Shown one piece after another: positions 12,301-25,200 of a DNA stretch of 64,000 bases. The position numbers and the translations under genes are program-made. The notes beneath the pieces are model-generated. The model had not been told where the DNA came from and ran no database searches. It saw only the letters and a program-made list of their open reading frames with translations. This DNA is from Lophius americanus (Eukaryota; Chordata; Actinopteri; Lophiiformes; Lophiidae). Location: positions 1,047,001 through 1,111,000 of the forward strand of contig JBBDHG010000063.1 in NCBI GenBank assembly GCA_037951165.1, read 5' to 3'. Each line of letters opens with the position of its first letter. Within the stretch, counting starts at the first letter, position 1.

Positions 12301-15300
12301 GCGGACAATTCCTCCGGCAAAGAGAGGAAAATGACTTGATATAAACACATGACCTCGAAAAACATAAATATTCCACACATAATACCCCAGGTCTAGATTC
12401 TAACCCCGAATCATCTTGTTGTGATGCGACTGTACTAAATACTTTTCCATTGGGGCATTCGTTGCAAAACAAATGACAGTTCCTTAATCAAATCATTATT
12501 CCTTTTTTTTTTCAAATAACTTGTTTTACGTCAAGAAGGATTCGGTCACAATCTATATTTACATTTTGCACCATGTCCCAACTTTTTGGGAATAAGGGAG
12601 AAATTATCAGCGGTTGCATGTAGTATTGTGAGCAATTTAACTGAGAAATGTAGTTTAAGAGGCCAAAGGAGGTTGTGCTTGTCAACTTCAGCAGTTTATG
12701 TTTTTATTCATCGTACAAAAAACAATGATTTTTGTTCTTTTGTGTGTTTTTTTATGAAACTTCTTTATGTATGGAATGCAAAAGAAATGATGAATAAAAG
12801 TATCCAAATCTGCTATTACATAGGACTAAAAAACAACAACCTGTGATCCGATTAAAAACAACCCAATTTCATGGCACATATCTTCTTTAATAATCATGTA
12901 TAATATAAATCAAGTTAAACATTCAGCCTATCAGTACTATCTCTTATATTACTCACTCTGTATTTTCAACCTTGGGTAAAATGGAGAGAGGCAGAGACAC
13001 AAGCCAGCAGAAAAACTCACTCCAACACATCTGTGAAAGAAGAAATCACAGCGGTAAAACAAAATAAAAATGACAAAAACAGGACGAAAAATGAACTTGA
13101 AATACACCATACCTGATAGGAGTCAAAAATTCCTGTTGCGCTGGCATTAGAGTAGTCTGTGGCATGGACACATCCTAAAACAGATGTAGTTGAAGAAGTA
13201 ATTCCATCAATCAATCAGTAAATTAAAAAAATAAAATAAAATAAAATATAATTTAGGAAGTAAATAAAAAAGAGCTTCTGGTTATTTTTCCCTAATCCTC
13301 CTCCCCTTAAGGGGGTATTTAAATGAATTCTGAGGAATACCAGTCAATCAGTGATGGAATAGTTCTGGTATTGAAAAAACCCAAAATATCGGTCCATCCA
13401 TCCATCAATCTGGTAACCACTTCTCGTGTTCATGGTTGAGAGGGGCGAGAGCCTCTCCCTGCTATCACTGGGTGACAAACGGGGCAAAGCCAGGACAATT
13501 CGCCAGTTTGCTTCTTGTTTTTAAGCAAATTTAGAGACACCAATTCACCTACTTACCTGTTTCTCCAGGACCCACTGGAGAAAAACAGGTGAGAACATGC
13601 AAACTCTGAGCAGAAAGGCCCCCAGAGTGTGTTCAGAAAAGGGACTTTTCTGGCTATGAGGTCAGTGTGCTTGCAACCGCACCAAAAAGAATAAAACAAA
13701 AACATTTTTGTTCTAAAAAATCATGTTGGAACCTAACAGAACCAGTAATGCAAACGACTGGACAAGTTATGCATTGCTGTGCTGCTCCAAAGAAAAAGCA
13801 ATCACATGAGTATCACATGTCAAACAAACCTTTTGTCAGTTTGAACAGGAGCCAGGTGTCTATTGTTCCAAAGCAGCAGTTGCCCTCGGCTACTGCTTTA
13901 CCAACCTGGAGGAGGAAACAAATGTTACGATGTTGTGAAGATGTGAGGCTGAGCTGATAAGAAGGCCTGTCTGGATTAGCTTTCATTTTCTTTCTGTAAA
14001 GTAAAAACATGAACACATGGAGGTTCAGACCCACAAATATGTTTTAAGGGTCAATTTATACCTCATTTATTCTGGGTTTGAGTTGTTATAAATATGGATA
14101 TGATTTCAGCCTACAAACTCAAACACACACCTCCTTGTAGTGCGATAGGGCCCAGGCCAGACGTATGATGACTTGTTGAGTGGAAAAGATCATAATACTC
14201 GCTGCAAGCGACCGTTTTTGCCTGGTCAGGAAGTAAACAGCTTTCATCACCCCGTGGATTGCCTGCATGTGTTAGAATTTGTGTTAGTATTTTATCCCTC
14301 ATCTCTTAATTGCCAATTTTAGGTAGAAAAAGTATAGGGAAGGACTCACTTTCATTGTGCAGGATTTATTCCAGGACTTCACCAGGTCAGCGGTTCTCTT
14401 ATCCTGCCAGCTGATAAAGTTATGGAAAGGAACCCCAGTTCTCCTGTACCGGTGAACAACAGGAAATGAAATACACTTGTGATGACACAAACATCACACA
14501 GGCAGGTTAAATAGGTGTGCTACTGTTGGGTAAAAAAAAAACATATAAATAAAAAATAAAAAAATAAAAAAAGGCCTTCCATTGTTCTCCTGATTTCCTT
14601 TTTGTGACTGAGCAACTAGCCCCTTTGCTGAACTCGTCACTTCTAACTGGGAGAGGATGAAGACTCACTTTATAACTTTAAGCTACAACTCCTTGAGCCC
14701 CAACAATTCAACAGGGAACTGGGTGAAATGGTCTAATGGCCCCTTTTACACATAAGCAATTTTATCCATGAGTTCTCTGTATTTACAGCTGACGCTACGC
14801 CAAAACATGCCAGCCTCTTAACTCACAGAAAGTATAATATTGATACATATTGTCCTTCTTAGTCAACGATGGACAAATTCTTAAAAGTCAATCTTGACCA
14901 GCCAGGTCACGCTATTTATTTTGACATAGCTGTGCATTTATCTGAACTCTGTGCCGCTACTTTTTACGACAACTTCCTATTATCTTTAACATCCACCTTC
15001 CTGATTTCACTATCGCTACTGGTGTCCCTACCTGGGTTCTTGGTTAATCACCTCCAATACAGTTTATCACTTCACCACTGTTTGTACAGATACTTCTCTT
15101 ATCTTACACTGGGATATTTGTCCATCCAATCGTTGCGCTGAAGATATGTTATCTTTATTTAATGCCAACAGCTCTGCTCTCGCATCACAAAGCAGAAGAA
15201 CAGACCTGAAGTTGAAAAAAGGATAACTTAAAATGTCCTATGAAACTAATAAATAGCTAACTGGATACCAAAAAAATGTAAAAGCAGCAAGGAAAAATTG

Positions 15301-18285
15301 TCACACCGACTTAATTTCAAGTTGTTGCCACAGGCAAAGACTCCTACGACAATCATAAGTTCTGCCGCCATATGTTCATGTATGTCTTCTGAAATGCTTT
15401 TGAGATAACAAATCTGATCGGGTTTTGTATCATTTATCTGTGATCAATTCAGTTCACTCTCAATCCGAGCTGTTCTGGAGCTACAGAAACCAGTTTGTCT
15501 TTTAGCTTGAACTGTAACTATTACTAGGCTGAAACCACCCAAATGCTACTGTGGCTTCATTCATTCGAGGGGTCTTTTTTCAATGAGAGATATTTTATCA
15601 GCAAAGGATATTTTTCGTTTTCCTTAGCCCCTTCAACCGGTGGTGTACCTCAAGGTCCCATATTGGGTCCAATTCTGTTTTCTCTATATAGTACATAGCA
15701 CCTCTATGCAGATTAAACACTGATCTAAGTATAAAACACGTCAGTAACTCATATATTAACCACAGCCAAGCTGTTTAACAAGCTTTTATGTTAGATTTTG
15801 AAATTACATTTGAGATTTAATGGGAAATTTGTTTTGCCTTCCACCAGTTTCTCCTGACAATTTTCAAACTCCGATTCAAAAACGTAAGCTTTTCTCACAT
15901 TCGCAATGATTTTTAGCTTTATTCTATTTAAGTCGTATTCATATCTACTGAATTGACTTTATCCTCCTTTACTGTTTTACTTGTAAACATTTATTAGAAT
16001 TATTTTTCAAAGTTTCATTTGTTTGATGTTGTTAATATACATTTAAGGTATATTTTGTTCATTACCTGTCCCATGTTGTGAAGGTTCCTCGTTGAGTGGA
16101 TATGCCAAGGGCCTCTATGTTACGCATTTGTACTCCTGCATCTATGTCACAAGCACAACAGCACAAGAACTCATATTAAAGTGGTTATGGCGAGGAGAAA
16201 GTAATTTTTTCTGTGCAGTAGAGGATCTTGGACCATGAAAGAACAACTTTTGATATTGTAAATATTAAAGTAATGAATCTGATGATGTACAATGTATACA
16301 TTTGCAACTGTAAAATATAAATCATAAGCTAGATCATGAAGAAAACCGCCATTAATAAAAAATTAATATTTTCTCTACTTTGAAAAACTATTCAGTTAAT
16401 AACTATGAATAGCTAATTTGTGTGTTTACCTTCAATTACCCTTTTACAATCACAAAGATAAGATATGCACCCCCTCATTAGAAAAAATATCCCATCCTAT
16501 AATAGAGTACATTTACGGTACAAACCCTGACGGTGAACCATGAGGACAGGTGGGAGGAGAACAATTGGTCATTAATTGTAATCGTAGTAAAGGTTCAGTT
16601 AATCTTGATATTGATTTGAGGTCATGATGTTAGCCCTACTACTGTGATACCAAATTCTTGGGAGTAGGTTTTCATGGTCAATGAGTCACAAGGGTCAGAC
16701 TATAATGGGACTATTGTATTTGGGCGTAAAGACATAATGGGTAAAGAAAAATATTTTATTCGGGTTATGCATGAATGTTGTCTATATATTCCATTTTATT
16801 ATATTGAATTCATGCGTTATAAGGAGCCTGAAAAATATCTCAAAACTTTATTTTGATGTTTCTTTACAAAACCACTAAAATAATAGAACAGGCTATAAAA
16901 TGTTAATATTATTTAGCAGTTCAAATTCGTATTGAAGGAATATTTTCATACCTTGCTATGAAATTTGGAAACCAAAGTGTTTTTAATGTATTATGAACAA
17001 AACATTCTTTGACCATTTATATTATCTAATTGAACAGCAGCACAGTTTACATCCTCAATAATAAAGAATAATTCAAATGATCTTCCCGATACGGTCTTAA
17101 CAAAGAATGATTATGGTGTTGTTAACAAAGCTTTTACTTATTAGATCACTTCTTACTGGATTTCACAGTAGTCAGATGCACCTGAAACAGCTAGCATATT
17201 GATGTACAATGATCAGCCATAAATTTAAAACCACCTGCATCATATTGTGGCGGCTCTCCTTTTGCCACAAAAAACTGTTCTGCGGTACAACATTCTGGCA
17301 ACTTTCAGACAGCACCAGCATTAACATGTTCTCTGCTATTTATTCTGTAATAATTTTTCTGTGTGATCCCACAACATGGGCTAGTCTCCACTCCCCACAT
17401 ACATCAATGAACCTTAAGCTCCGATGACCAATTGTCTGTTCACCTGTTATCCTTCCTTAGGCCACTGTGGTAGGTTTTGTTGGCTGGGGATGCTCTGACC
17501 CAGTTATCTAGTGATCAAAATTTGGCCCCTCTCAAAGTTGCTTAAATTATTACGCCATAATATTTTCATGCCTCCAACACATCAAATTCAAATAACCTAC
17601 ATCTATATAGTGCCTTTCAAGAGGTCCAAGGACTCTTTACATAGTTTTGCACAAAAGCAACAAAAAAAACACCCAAAACCCACTTGCACATTTGTTCGCT
17701 TTTTTATTGGTAAGACAACACAAAACTACCCGATTGATCGGTATGAAACTTTTTTGGAAGGTTGGTCATGTGTCAGGGAAATATACATCGAATCTTGAAG
17801 TAGCTTTGGATAAAGGATCAGATCCAAGAAATGTATTTTATCAGACATGCATTTGTCCTAGGATATGTTCATTAACAAAAACGTTTGCAAGTTAAGTCTC
17901 AGTAGGAGCTGATAAAAGTGTACCTTGAACAGCTCCCTTGACCACTGTGATAAAGCTTGTCCACAGTGCATCTGGGTCCATCTCCACATAACCCACCTCC
18001 GGATACAAGGCTTCCACCTGTATTAGATATTACAGATGGGAAACACGTACAAGTACCTTTGGATAATATAGTTGATTTTTATAGTAATGTTGCATGTTCC
18101 GGTGTGTGGAACCCACGGAATGTCATGAATACCTTTGCTATGCATGATCCTCGGATTTTTGCGACCTTGTCGTAGACGTGACATCGGACTGATGTTGTAC
18201 CGACGTCCACTGACAAAATGAAGCTTTCCCTCTTGAAACCGTTTCTCTGAGTTGCCATTGATGAACACTTTGTCGTGCTACTCAT
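5818..18285 (-). CDS. gk5: Glycerol kinase 5 (FGGY family), complete 16-exon gene
   Basis: FGGY-family carbohydrate kinase, the putative glycerol kinase 5; glycerol phosphorylation is known for the family, not shown here. The sixteen minus-strand exons are 18285-18133, 18017-17924, 16135-16066, 14443-14350, 14262-14131, 13905-13830, 13174-13113, 13030-12957, 10936-10876, 9867-9741, 9666-9562, 9290-9196, 8188-8085, 7983-7924, 7569-7436 and 5990-5818. All have GT-AG borders and consistent phases, and they sum to 1614 nt (537 aa; human GK5 is about 530). Motifs in order: the nucleotide loop VDVGTTSVRCHVYD, FHNFISWQDKRT, CCFGTIDTWLLFKLT, ATDYSNASATGIFD, ADQQAAMFGECCF, MGTGTFMDINTG, GVCFVPSFSGLQAP and ANGGVSSNDFVMQL. 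The start at 18285 gives the usual 22-residue leader; a later ATG at 18258 is possible. The gene is head-to-head with the nucleolin-like gene. Introns carry repeats only. Confidence 0.93.
6170..6560 (+). mobile_element. LINE 3'-end fragment in gk5 intron 15
   Basis: A degenerate reverse-transcriptase tail is followed by a 3' UTR-like block (for example 'aaggacttaaaactttcc', then 'gtagcactttgagatttg') and a TTA-rich tail at 6555-6620. The same family occurs in the opposite orientation at 37709-37985, where the same strings appear as reverse complement. Confidence 0.6.
9291..9392. repeat. (CA)n microsatellite in gk5 intron 11
   Basis: A nearly pure CA dinucleotide tract with a few CG interruptions starts right at the acceptor side of gk5 exon 12 (exon 9290-9196). 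On the minus strand it reads (GT)n running into the intron acceptor. The Cys-Val repeat open frames on that strand are artefacts, although they run into true exon 12. Confidence 0.97.
13391..13690 (+). repeat. Common fish dispersed repeat in gk5 intron 6-7
   Basis: The sequence opens with (TCCA)n, then 'ctggtaaccacttctcgtg', 'cccagtg..aggacaattcgcc', 'agagacaccaattcacct' and 'gaacatgcaaactctgagc'. I recognise this as the order of a very common fish interspersed repeat. It is diverged from the form I remember and has no coding potential. Confidence 0.6.
14520..16060. other. gk5 intron 3, no other gene seen
   Basis: This is intronic sequence between gk5 exons 3 and 4. It contains a degenerate LINE-like patch around 15640-15700 ('gtggtgtacctcaaggtccc', 'ttgggtcc'), typical of the reverse-transcriptase G-V-P-Q-G region, but with no sustained frame. 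Confidence 0.45.
17195..17580 (-). mobile_element. Tc1-like transposon remnant in gk5 intron 2
   Basis: It begins with 'tgatcagccataaatttaaa', contains 'ccttaggccactgtggtagg', and ends near 'catgcctccaacacatcaaa'. These match, in reverse orientation, the ends and 5' coding region of a Tc1-like family I recognise from fish genomes. The transposase frame is destroyed. Related end pieces occur at 38400 and 39925. Confidence 0.5.
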
Positions 18286-18607
18286 CAAATCAGTCCAACG
18301 ATTTCCATGGTCAGCTCATAATGGTCAGATTTACAGCCCTAGGGGATTGCGTGACCCGATAATACCTTATCTGACCCAGTTGTCGTGTGGAGGCTGAAAG
18401 TCGACCTTCGGACCGTGGCTTCACCGAAGTCCAGTTCTGTATGTTTTGGTCAACACATAACTCCAGCAGACGGCGTGTCCAAGAAGAATACATATAACGC
18501 CAAAAAATTAAAATGATCGGTCATTACTGTTGCTACATTTAAATCAAGTTTCGATACTCCAGTGGGAGGAGGAGAGCTCTGGCACATGTCTATTGAAATG
18601 TAACGCT
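18286..18607. promoter_or_regulatory. gk5 upstream half of the divergent gk5 / ncl-like promoter region
   Basis: This is the immediate 5' flank of gk5, up to the L1 insertion. If the inserted element and one copy of the target duplication are removed, only about 680 bp separate the two start codons. That spacing is compatible with a shared bidirectional promoter, but no specific factor sites were identified. Confidence 0.4.
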
Positions 18608-21600
18608 AAAGTTGCCCAACTTGTGGGGGAAGCGGGCCAAGATGGCGTCCGTGTGACACATCTGCCTTGAGTCTCCAAAACAAAGCTCAACTGGTGGTCC
18701 CAGTTGACGCCGTAAATACACTTAAATGCTATCGTGAGTCTGTGTACATGATTACCAAACTATGATCCCAACTTTTTGACCAGACCAACGCTTAAGGAAA
18801 CAGGGGTACGCCAAGTTAATTTTTTTCTAGCTATCATTTGGAAGAAGTGACACCCAACGAGCCCTAAACTCAACAGCGGGAAAATAAAAGACGCCTACAA
18901 CGCCGAACAGTAAGGTCATCGCTGATGAGCATTCCTACTCTGGCGTGAACGCTAAAACGTCGGCTCTAAAAAATGTGGAGGGGAATGAGGATATTAGCTT
19001 ACAGCCTTTGCTCAACTGGCAATTGGTTAGCCCCGCCCCCAGAAGAAGCAACCTCAACGACATCCCCGCGCACGAGCCTCAGGCAAACATAATTAGTGCC
19101 CTCGCGACCAATAGAAATCAAAGAGACAAGCTAGAAAATATGACAAACGACAACAACCCAACACAGTCAAATATCTAGAAATTTACCCCTTGAATTTGTG
19201 TATGGAGAAATTTGTGACATCAATAACGAAAAGCAGATGCTCCTGGAAAAAATACGAAACAAGAAAAAATTGAGATCAGTGCCTTAACTGAAAGATTCGG
19301 CGGCGCAGTGCGCTGCAATACAAGATGGTCTCGCCGTCTGTCTCGTGATCAGGCGGAAGAGGATGTGAAACAGAAAGTAACCAGGATCTGCCAAGAAGTT
19401 GCTCCTAACTGGGAAAGAGAGCAATTGAGGGTATTGACGTGGCAAACAGGCTAGCAAGACGAAACAAGCACTTATCCGCGCGCATTCATCAACGTCATTG
19501 CCTCTCGCCCTGTGGAGGTTTATGTGACTTAATAGTTTTAGCAGTTGTTTCTTTTTTGGCTTTTTCTTATTGTTGAAATTGCAGGACATCAGTTTGTATT
19601 AGGGAATGTTTATGGTTATAACTCGCCGACATCAGATGCAGCTATGCTTGAATAATTAGATAATTCATTCATTTGCCTTCTTGAAACAAATCAATCAGCT
19701 AAACTTATATTAGGGGCTGACTGTTATGTGATTTGGTCTAACCTCTACGAACGCCACCCGTCACGGTCCACAAACTCAGATTAGAATGAATCCAGTTGTG
19801 TTATAGATTACATGTGTCGAAATACAGCAGTCAGACGATTCTCCTGGGCAAACAATACATCTCTATTCAATCAAGAGTCGCCTTAATAACAATTAGAACA
19901 ACAAAAGGAAAGTGGATTACTGGAAATTGAATAGTTCTCCTCTGAAAAACTAACAGCTGTCATCAGACGTCAATTACCTTATTGGTAAAATTTTGAATAT
20001 GGCTACATTGAGGAAATGATATGGAAAACATTGAGATTTTTTTAAATATGAAATAAGAAAACTGGCCATTTCCAACGGAAAAGATACACGTATGATATGA
20101 TATCCAGAAAACAGAAGGAACTTGATGATGTTTATGCAGGAAGAACAAGGAACAAGACGGGTCTTTGTACGCCTTCGTTGGAAATAGTTGTAGGAGGGTA
20201 AAAAGTACAGAAAGTACAGAAAGAAAAAATGCTGAATTAAACCTAATTACCAGATTAAGATTGGATACAGCCTGTAAAGATGGTAACATAAATTCCAAAT
20301 ATATTGCCAATTTCTATGCCAATCTTTAACAACCTCATGATTTAAAAGATAGCTATATTATTTTGAATACTATTAAAGATTTCAAAAAAGCTAGGGATAA
20401 TCTTAACAGAATGCTCCAAAAACGTAACTTTCGAAGAAATACTATCTGGTATCAAATTTTTAAGAAAAATTGTCGGTAAAAATTCTAAGTATTTGACAAT
20501 CAAATTGGAAATTTTTTAATGAAGCTATGTGTAAGAAAGAGTTACATTAAGGCAAGAACTACTCAATATAATCCTAAAAGTCCATTAATAATTGATAACT
20601 AGAGATGAATCACGCTCCTTAATAAGGATTATAAAAATATCCCCTCCATTTTATCTTAAATTATATAATTTGATTTAATTTGTTTAGTTATTGATTTAGT
20701 CAGTTATAAAGATCTAATCAAACGGCAGTCCCTTCGTTTTATTTTTAGACTTTCAAAAGGCACTTTGTATAGTTTCCCACGGCTTTATTTTTGACTGCTT
20801 CAACTTCTGTTTTGAATATTTTCTTTATTATATCAAAGCAATCAAAACCTTATATAATGATAATAACAGCTCTGCCACACTGCCATGTGGAACATTACCA
20901 AGATTTGGCAGAAAGAGAGGAATTCGCCAGGGCTGTCCCATCGCTCCTTCCCTTTTCTTACTGGTCGGCCAAGTTCTTAAGTAATTAATAACACAACATC
21001 TGTTTAAACACATCAACCTATGTGGTAAGCAAATCAAAATATCCCAACTAGTTGATGACACTACCTTGTTTTTATTGTTTTTAGAGGGCAAAAAAATAAA
21101 GTTTTTCGAATAAAGTTCTGGCCTTGAAGTCATCACATGCACTGAAATATGTACATTACCAATAAAAGATACAATAAAAATATTTAGGAAGTATTGCACA
21201 GGATGTAAAGAAATTAGTGAATGATATTTTGGACATTGTTATTTCTTTCATTAAATTGAAATTCAACTCTTAGTCAGAGATCTATCTATATGGAAGAGTG
21301 CTCCTAAGCAAGGCAGAAAGTCTATAGGAGCCTTTCCCTTTGTTGATTTCCACAAACATAAAACCTCTTGCTTAGACAGACTTCTCTTTAACTTCATTTG
21401 GAAAAGTAAGCCTCACAAGGTGAAAAAATAGCTAATATCTATGTCTCTTGCAGAAGTAGGCCTTAATGTTATGGATTTTTCCTCATTCAACTGTATGTAT
21501 TAAAATTAAATGGATTTTCAAAAATTCTAAAAAAAACAATTTTCATTTGGAATATTATCCCAAACTTTTCGTTTATAAAAGTGGGTGGTCTAAATTTCCT

Positions 21601-21882
21601 AATAATGTGCGCTTATGCCATTGGTAAACTTCCTGCCAAACTGTGCAACTTTCATAGTCAAGCTTTTATGTGCTGATTGCTCATTTTTAGTTTTAGTTTT
21701 TGTTCTATTTGTCTTTACCCTTTCTTTTTGTTCTAAATTGGTGCATTGTTGTACGATACGTTCAGCGATATATTTCAATGTGTTCACTGGTATGTGTTTG
21801 TACAACCAATTGCACAAGTTTGCACAATGCATTGTATATTCAAAAAATTAAATAAAGAATATTAAAAAAAAGTTGCCCAACT
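18608..21882 (+). mobile_element. Decayed L1/Tx1-like LINE with intact target-site duplication
   Basis: The 14-bp string AAAGTTGCCCAACT occurs at 18608-18621 and again at 21869-21882. The right copy follows an A-rich tail with an AATAAA (about 21850). Inside, plus-strand frames show eroded LINE coding sequence: an ORF1-like stretch near 18945-19180; an endonuclease-like piece after 19570; a reverse-transcriptase box RGIRQGCPIAPS near 20910-20960; a catalytic-box relic LVDDTTLFL near 21048-21074; and an L1-type C-terminus near 21380-21480. Many stops and frameshifts make it inactive. At about 3.25 kb it is shorter than a full L1, so it may be internally deleted as well as mutated. Confidence 0.85.
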
Positions 21883-22224
21883 CATGTTGATTAGATAGCT
21901 GCCAAAAAAGTGGCAGTTAGTGGAATCAACAGACACTCCAAAAAAGGTTCCTCTCGCTGATCATCGTTCAATGATATCCAATAGTTACCAGAAATATGTC
22001 CATAGGGTTGACATACATCCATACACGTACATTTCCTGGATTCCTGAAGTTATTCATGTTAAATCGCATTACACCAAAAATCTATGGGCACCCGTAGCAC
22101 AGCTCACGCATGCGTAGTACGCAGCTCCTATCAGTCGCATGTGGATGTTTTTAGCCTGGCAGACACGTGCAATCATCGGCCAAGACCAGTCCAATCAGCC
22201 TGTGCTTTTTTTAAAGCACAAAAT
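21883..22224 (+). promoter_or_regulatory. Upstream region of the nucleolin-like gene
   Basis: This is the 5' flank of the ncl-like start codon, with a modest CpG-containing stretch near 22100-22185. It is the other half of the divergent intergenic region shared with gk5. The start site was not located. Confidence 0.4.
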
Positions 22225-25200
22225 ATGGCAAAGAAAGATGTAAGAATTGCGCTGCATTATATTGCTATTCAAAAGATTAAACTTACTCTAACTTGAAAGT
22301 ATTACGTAAGCCGATGTTAGTATTTGCAAACTAGCTAGGTGTAAGCTAACAGTACAAGCAATTGAAATGGTAAACTAGCACTCGTTTTTTCTAACGAGTA
22401 CTCAATACCAATAGACACGTTTTTACTGGTAGTTATGAAGCAATGCTTCTGATAAGGGTTGGGAGACAATGAAGTATCAATGATTATGGTATTTTGAGGA
22501 TAATTGTCGTATACGTCTAATATGCAGAAGGATTCAGGTGTAACTAGAATAAAACTGCATCTCCTTGTGCAGACTCATATTTCTGTCTCAGTTTTCATTG
22601 TCACTTTTTGCCCTCATAAACATACAGTTTGCACACTTTCTCTGCATATAGCACATTTAACTCTATGGCTATATTTATATTCTTGTTATTTATATTTGTA
22701 TCTTATATTCTGTGTAGGTGTATTTCAGACAGCTACTGTAACGACTGAATTTCCCAAATTGGGATCAGTAAAGCATTTTTAAGTATAGTGCATCCCGTAA
22801 GTTGAGGAAAGGATGCCATTATAAGTTTATTAACTTTTAGAAAAACACTTACACAGACGAAGGACCCATATCCTGAATGTGGTGGCAATTAAATAAAATA
22901 AGATGACTTTTCCTTGTAGTAAGTGTCATATAGTGACTATTGATTGTTCATGAGGTGAAATTATTGTTCAATACAATAATTATCGTACGTCTGGCAACCC
23001 TGGCATAGCTACACAGGATCCTAATTTGTGTCTTTTCAGTCTACAAGATGTCGAAAAAGACAGACCAAAGTTCTCCCCAGTGAAGCTGTAGAAGAAGAGG
23101 ACATCAACACTGGCAAGACATCTATTTTAAACAATTTGAAAATGAAAATTAGCAACATTGTTTTGACCATACAATAACATTAACTGATTTGATTGATGAC
23201 TCTTTCAGAGGAACTGATAAAGACTGCATCTACAAACAAGGAAATAATTGGAAAAGAAGAAACTGCACCCACTGAGAGCAAAGAGATGGAAGGGGAGGAG
23301 GAGACTCAAAATGAAAAAGGTACTTTTTCAAACTGATCACACCAGATGTCTGACTGTAATTTCAAGTTGTGAATTAACAAAGCTGCATCTTTAGACACTC
23401 AGATGGACGTTGTCATTGAGGTGAAAGGACAAAAGTCCACCATAACTGTATCCTGGGACAAGGAGACTGGGGAAGGAGAGGGGGATGATCTCGACAATAC
23501 CAAGGCAGGTGGTCAGACGATGGAAAGAGGTGAGCAGGTTCATGATAATCACTTCTTATTACTGCATCATGTGTTTGAATAATTAAATTTAAGATATTCT
23601 ATAAGTTGCAAGTTTATTACATCAGTTATAGGTCATGTCCTCACAATAAACATTAAAACAAATCCTCTTAAGGTTGAATTAGAACACATACCTGTAAATA
23701 CTGAAATCAACAATAAACATCTAATCAAATTAAATGTTTTGTTTAATTTGCAGGTGTTAACCAAAAGTGCCTGCCCATTATTCAGTTTTAGGAACATACT
23801 CTGAACACAAACTTTTGCAATGGTTAAAGATAAACCCTTTTTGTTGCAAAAGTTATTTATTGATTTGTCAGTTATCCAAAACTGGACATTGTCAAATACC
23901 TGTAGGACCAAAATTTAAGAAATCTTTCTCACTGTCATACATTTTTATTTTCATTTCGTAACAATTTTGCACTAAATAACTAACATTTTCACTGGTTTTC
24001 AGTAAATGGGAAACGGAAGGCCCAATCTACCGTTGAGTCCTCTCCATCAAAGAAACCCAAGCTCATCAATGAGGGTATGAACTCACTATAAGACAAGCTG
24101 CTAAATGTTTAATTGATGCTTTGTTGACTTTATGTACCCACAAGCCTAACATTAAAACGATATTCACATGCAATGTTTTGTTTGGTTTTAGGTTTTTGTA
24201 TTTATGTTGGAAACCTCAACAACTCTAAAACATTTGAAGAAATTAAAGAAGCATTGGCAAAGTACTTGATGACACAAAGTCTCCTTTTTCAAGACATCAG
24301 ATTAGACCGATCCAAGTGAGTTTTTGATTGAATTTGAATTTGTACCATGAGGCGTCTAGCAGGAAAACCCTCTTGTAGACAATATTTCATTTGGGGCTTT
24401 TCCATACTCCTGCGGTTTTGACTTGACTCGTTCTGACCAGGCCTGGTTCTATATGAATTTGCATCTACAGCTGAAAGCAAACATGGCAAAAATCTAAAAT
24501 AAAGCAAATATCGTGAGAGAGAGAGAAATTACATTCACTAAGCCTCAGTAAGAAAGTGCAGAAGAACTTTCTGAACGACAACTTTTAAAAACGTGGTTCT
24601 CTCTGGATCCCCACCTGTGAGCTTAGTCACGCAACACATTCTTGCGGGGGAAAGGTGGTCATCACTAGTTGGCTGCAGTCAGCAAAAAAAATCTGTTCAT
24701 CATGCTTGAAAGTGAAGTAGGGCCCCTTTGGTCTAACTTCTTGTATTTAGTTTGCCATAACTGACTCTGGCTGAACTGGTCATGGGATTGCAAACCAGAG
24801 CTATGGGTGGTTTGACTTGTCACACCAACAAAATGCCCATGGAAAAGCCCCAATGATTGTCTTATCCTGTCTGAATAAATATTGCTGCAATCTGAAATAC
24901 TAGGCCATCTTCAATTTTATGCTTTCATTTGCAGGAAACATGCGTATGTTGATTTGGCCTCAGAGATAGACTTGACCAAAGCCTTGACGTTAAATGGAGA
25001 GGCGGTTCTTGACATGCCGATGAAGATTGAAAAAGCAAAGATCAAAATGGCACCCAAGGTGAAAGTGAAACCTTCAGCTGAGGAAAAAAGAGGTAACTAA
25101 ATTTAATCTATTTACAACATTTTAGTTGAAACATTTTTCTAGGGTTTTCCTCTGACTTGATGGCTGTTTCTTTTTATTTAGTCGTGAAAGATGCCCGATG

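Noticed and set aside
23048..23083. Alternative nucleolin-like start ATG TCG AAA AAG
   Set aside because: This frame stops at TGA after 11 codons. The other frame, joined to the MAKKD exon, continues through all later exons.
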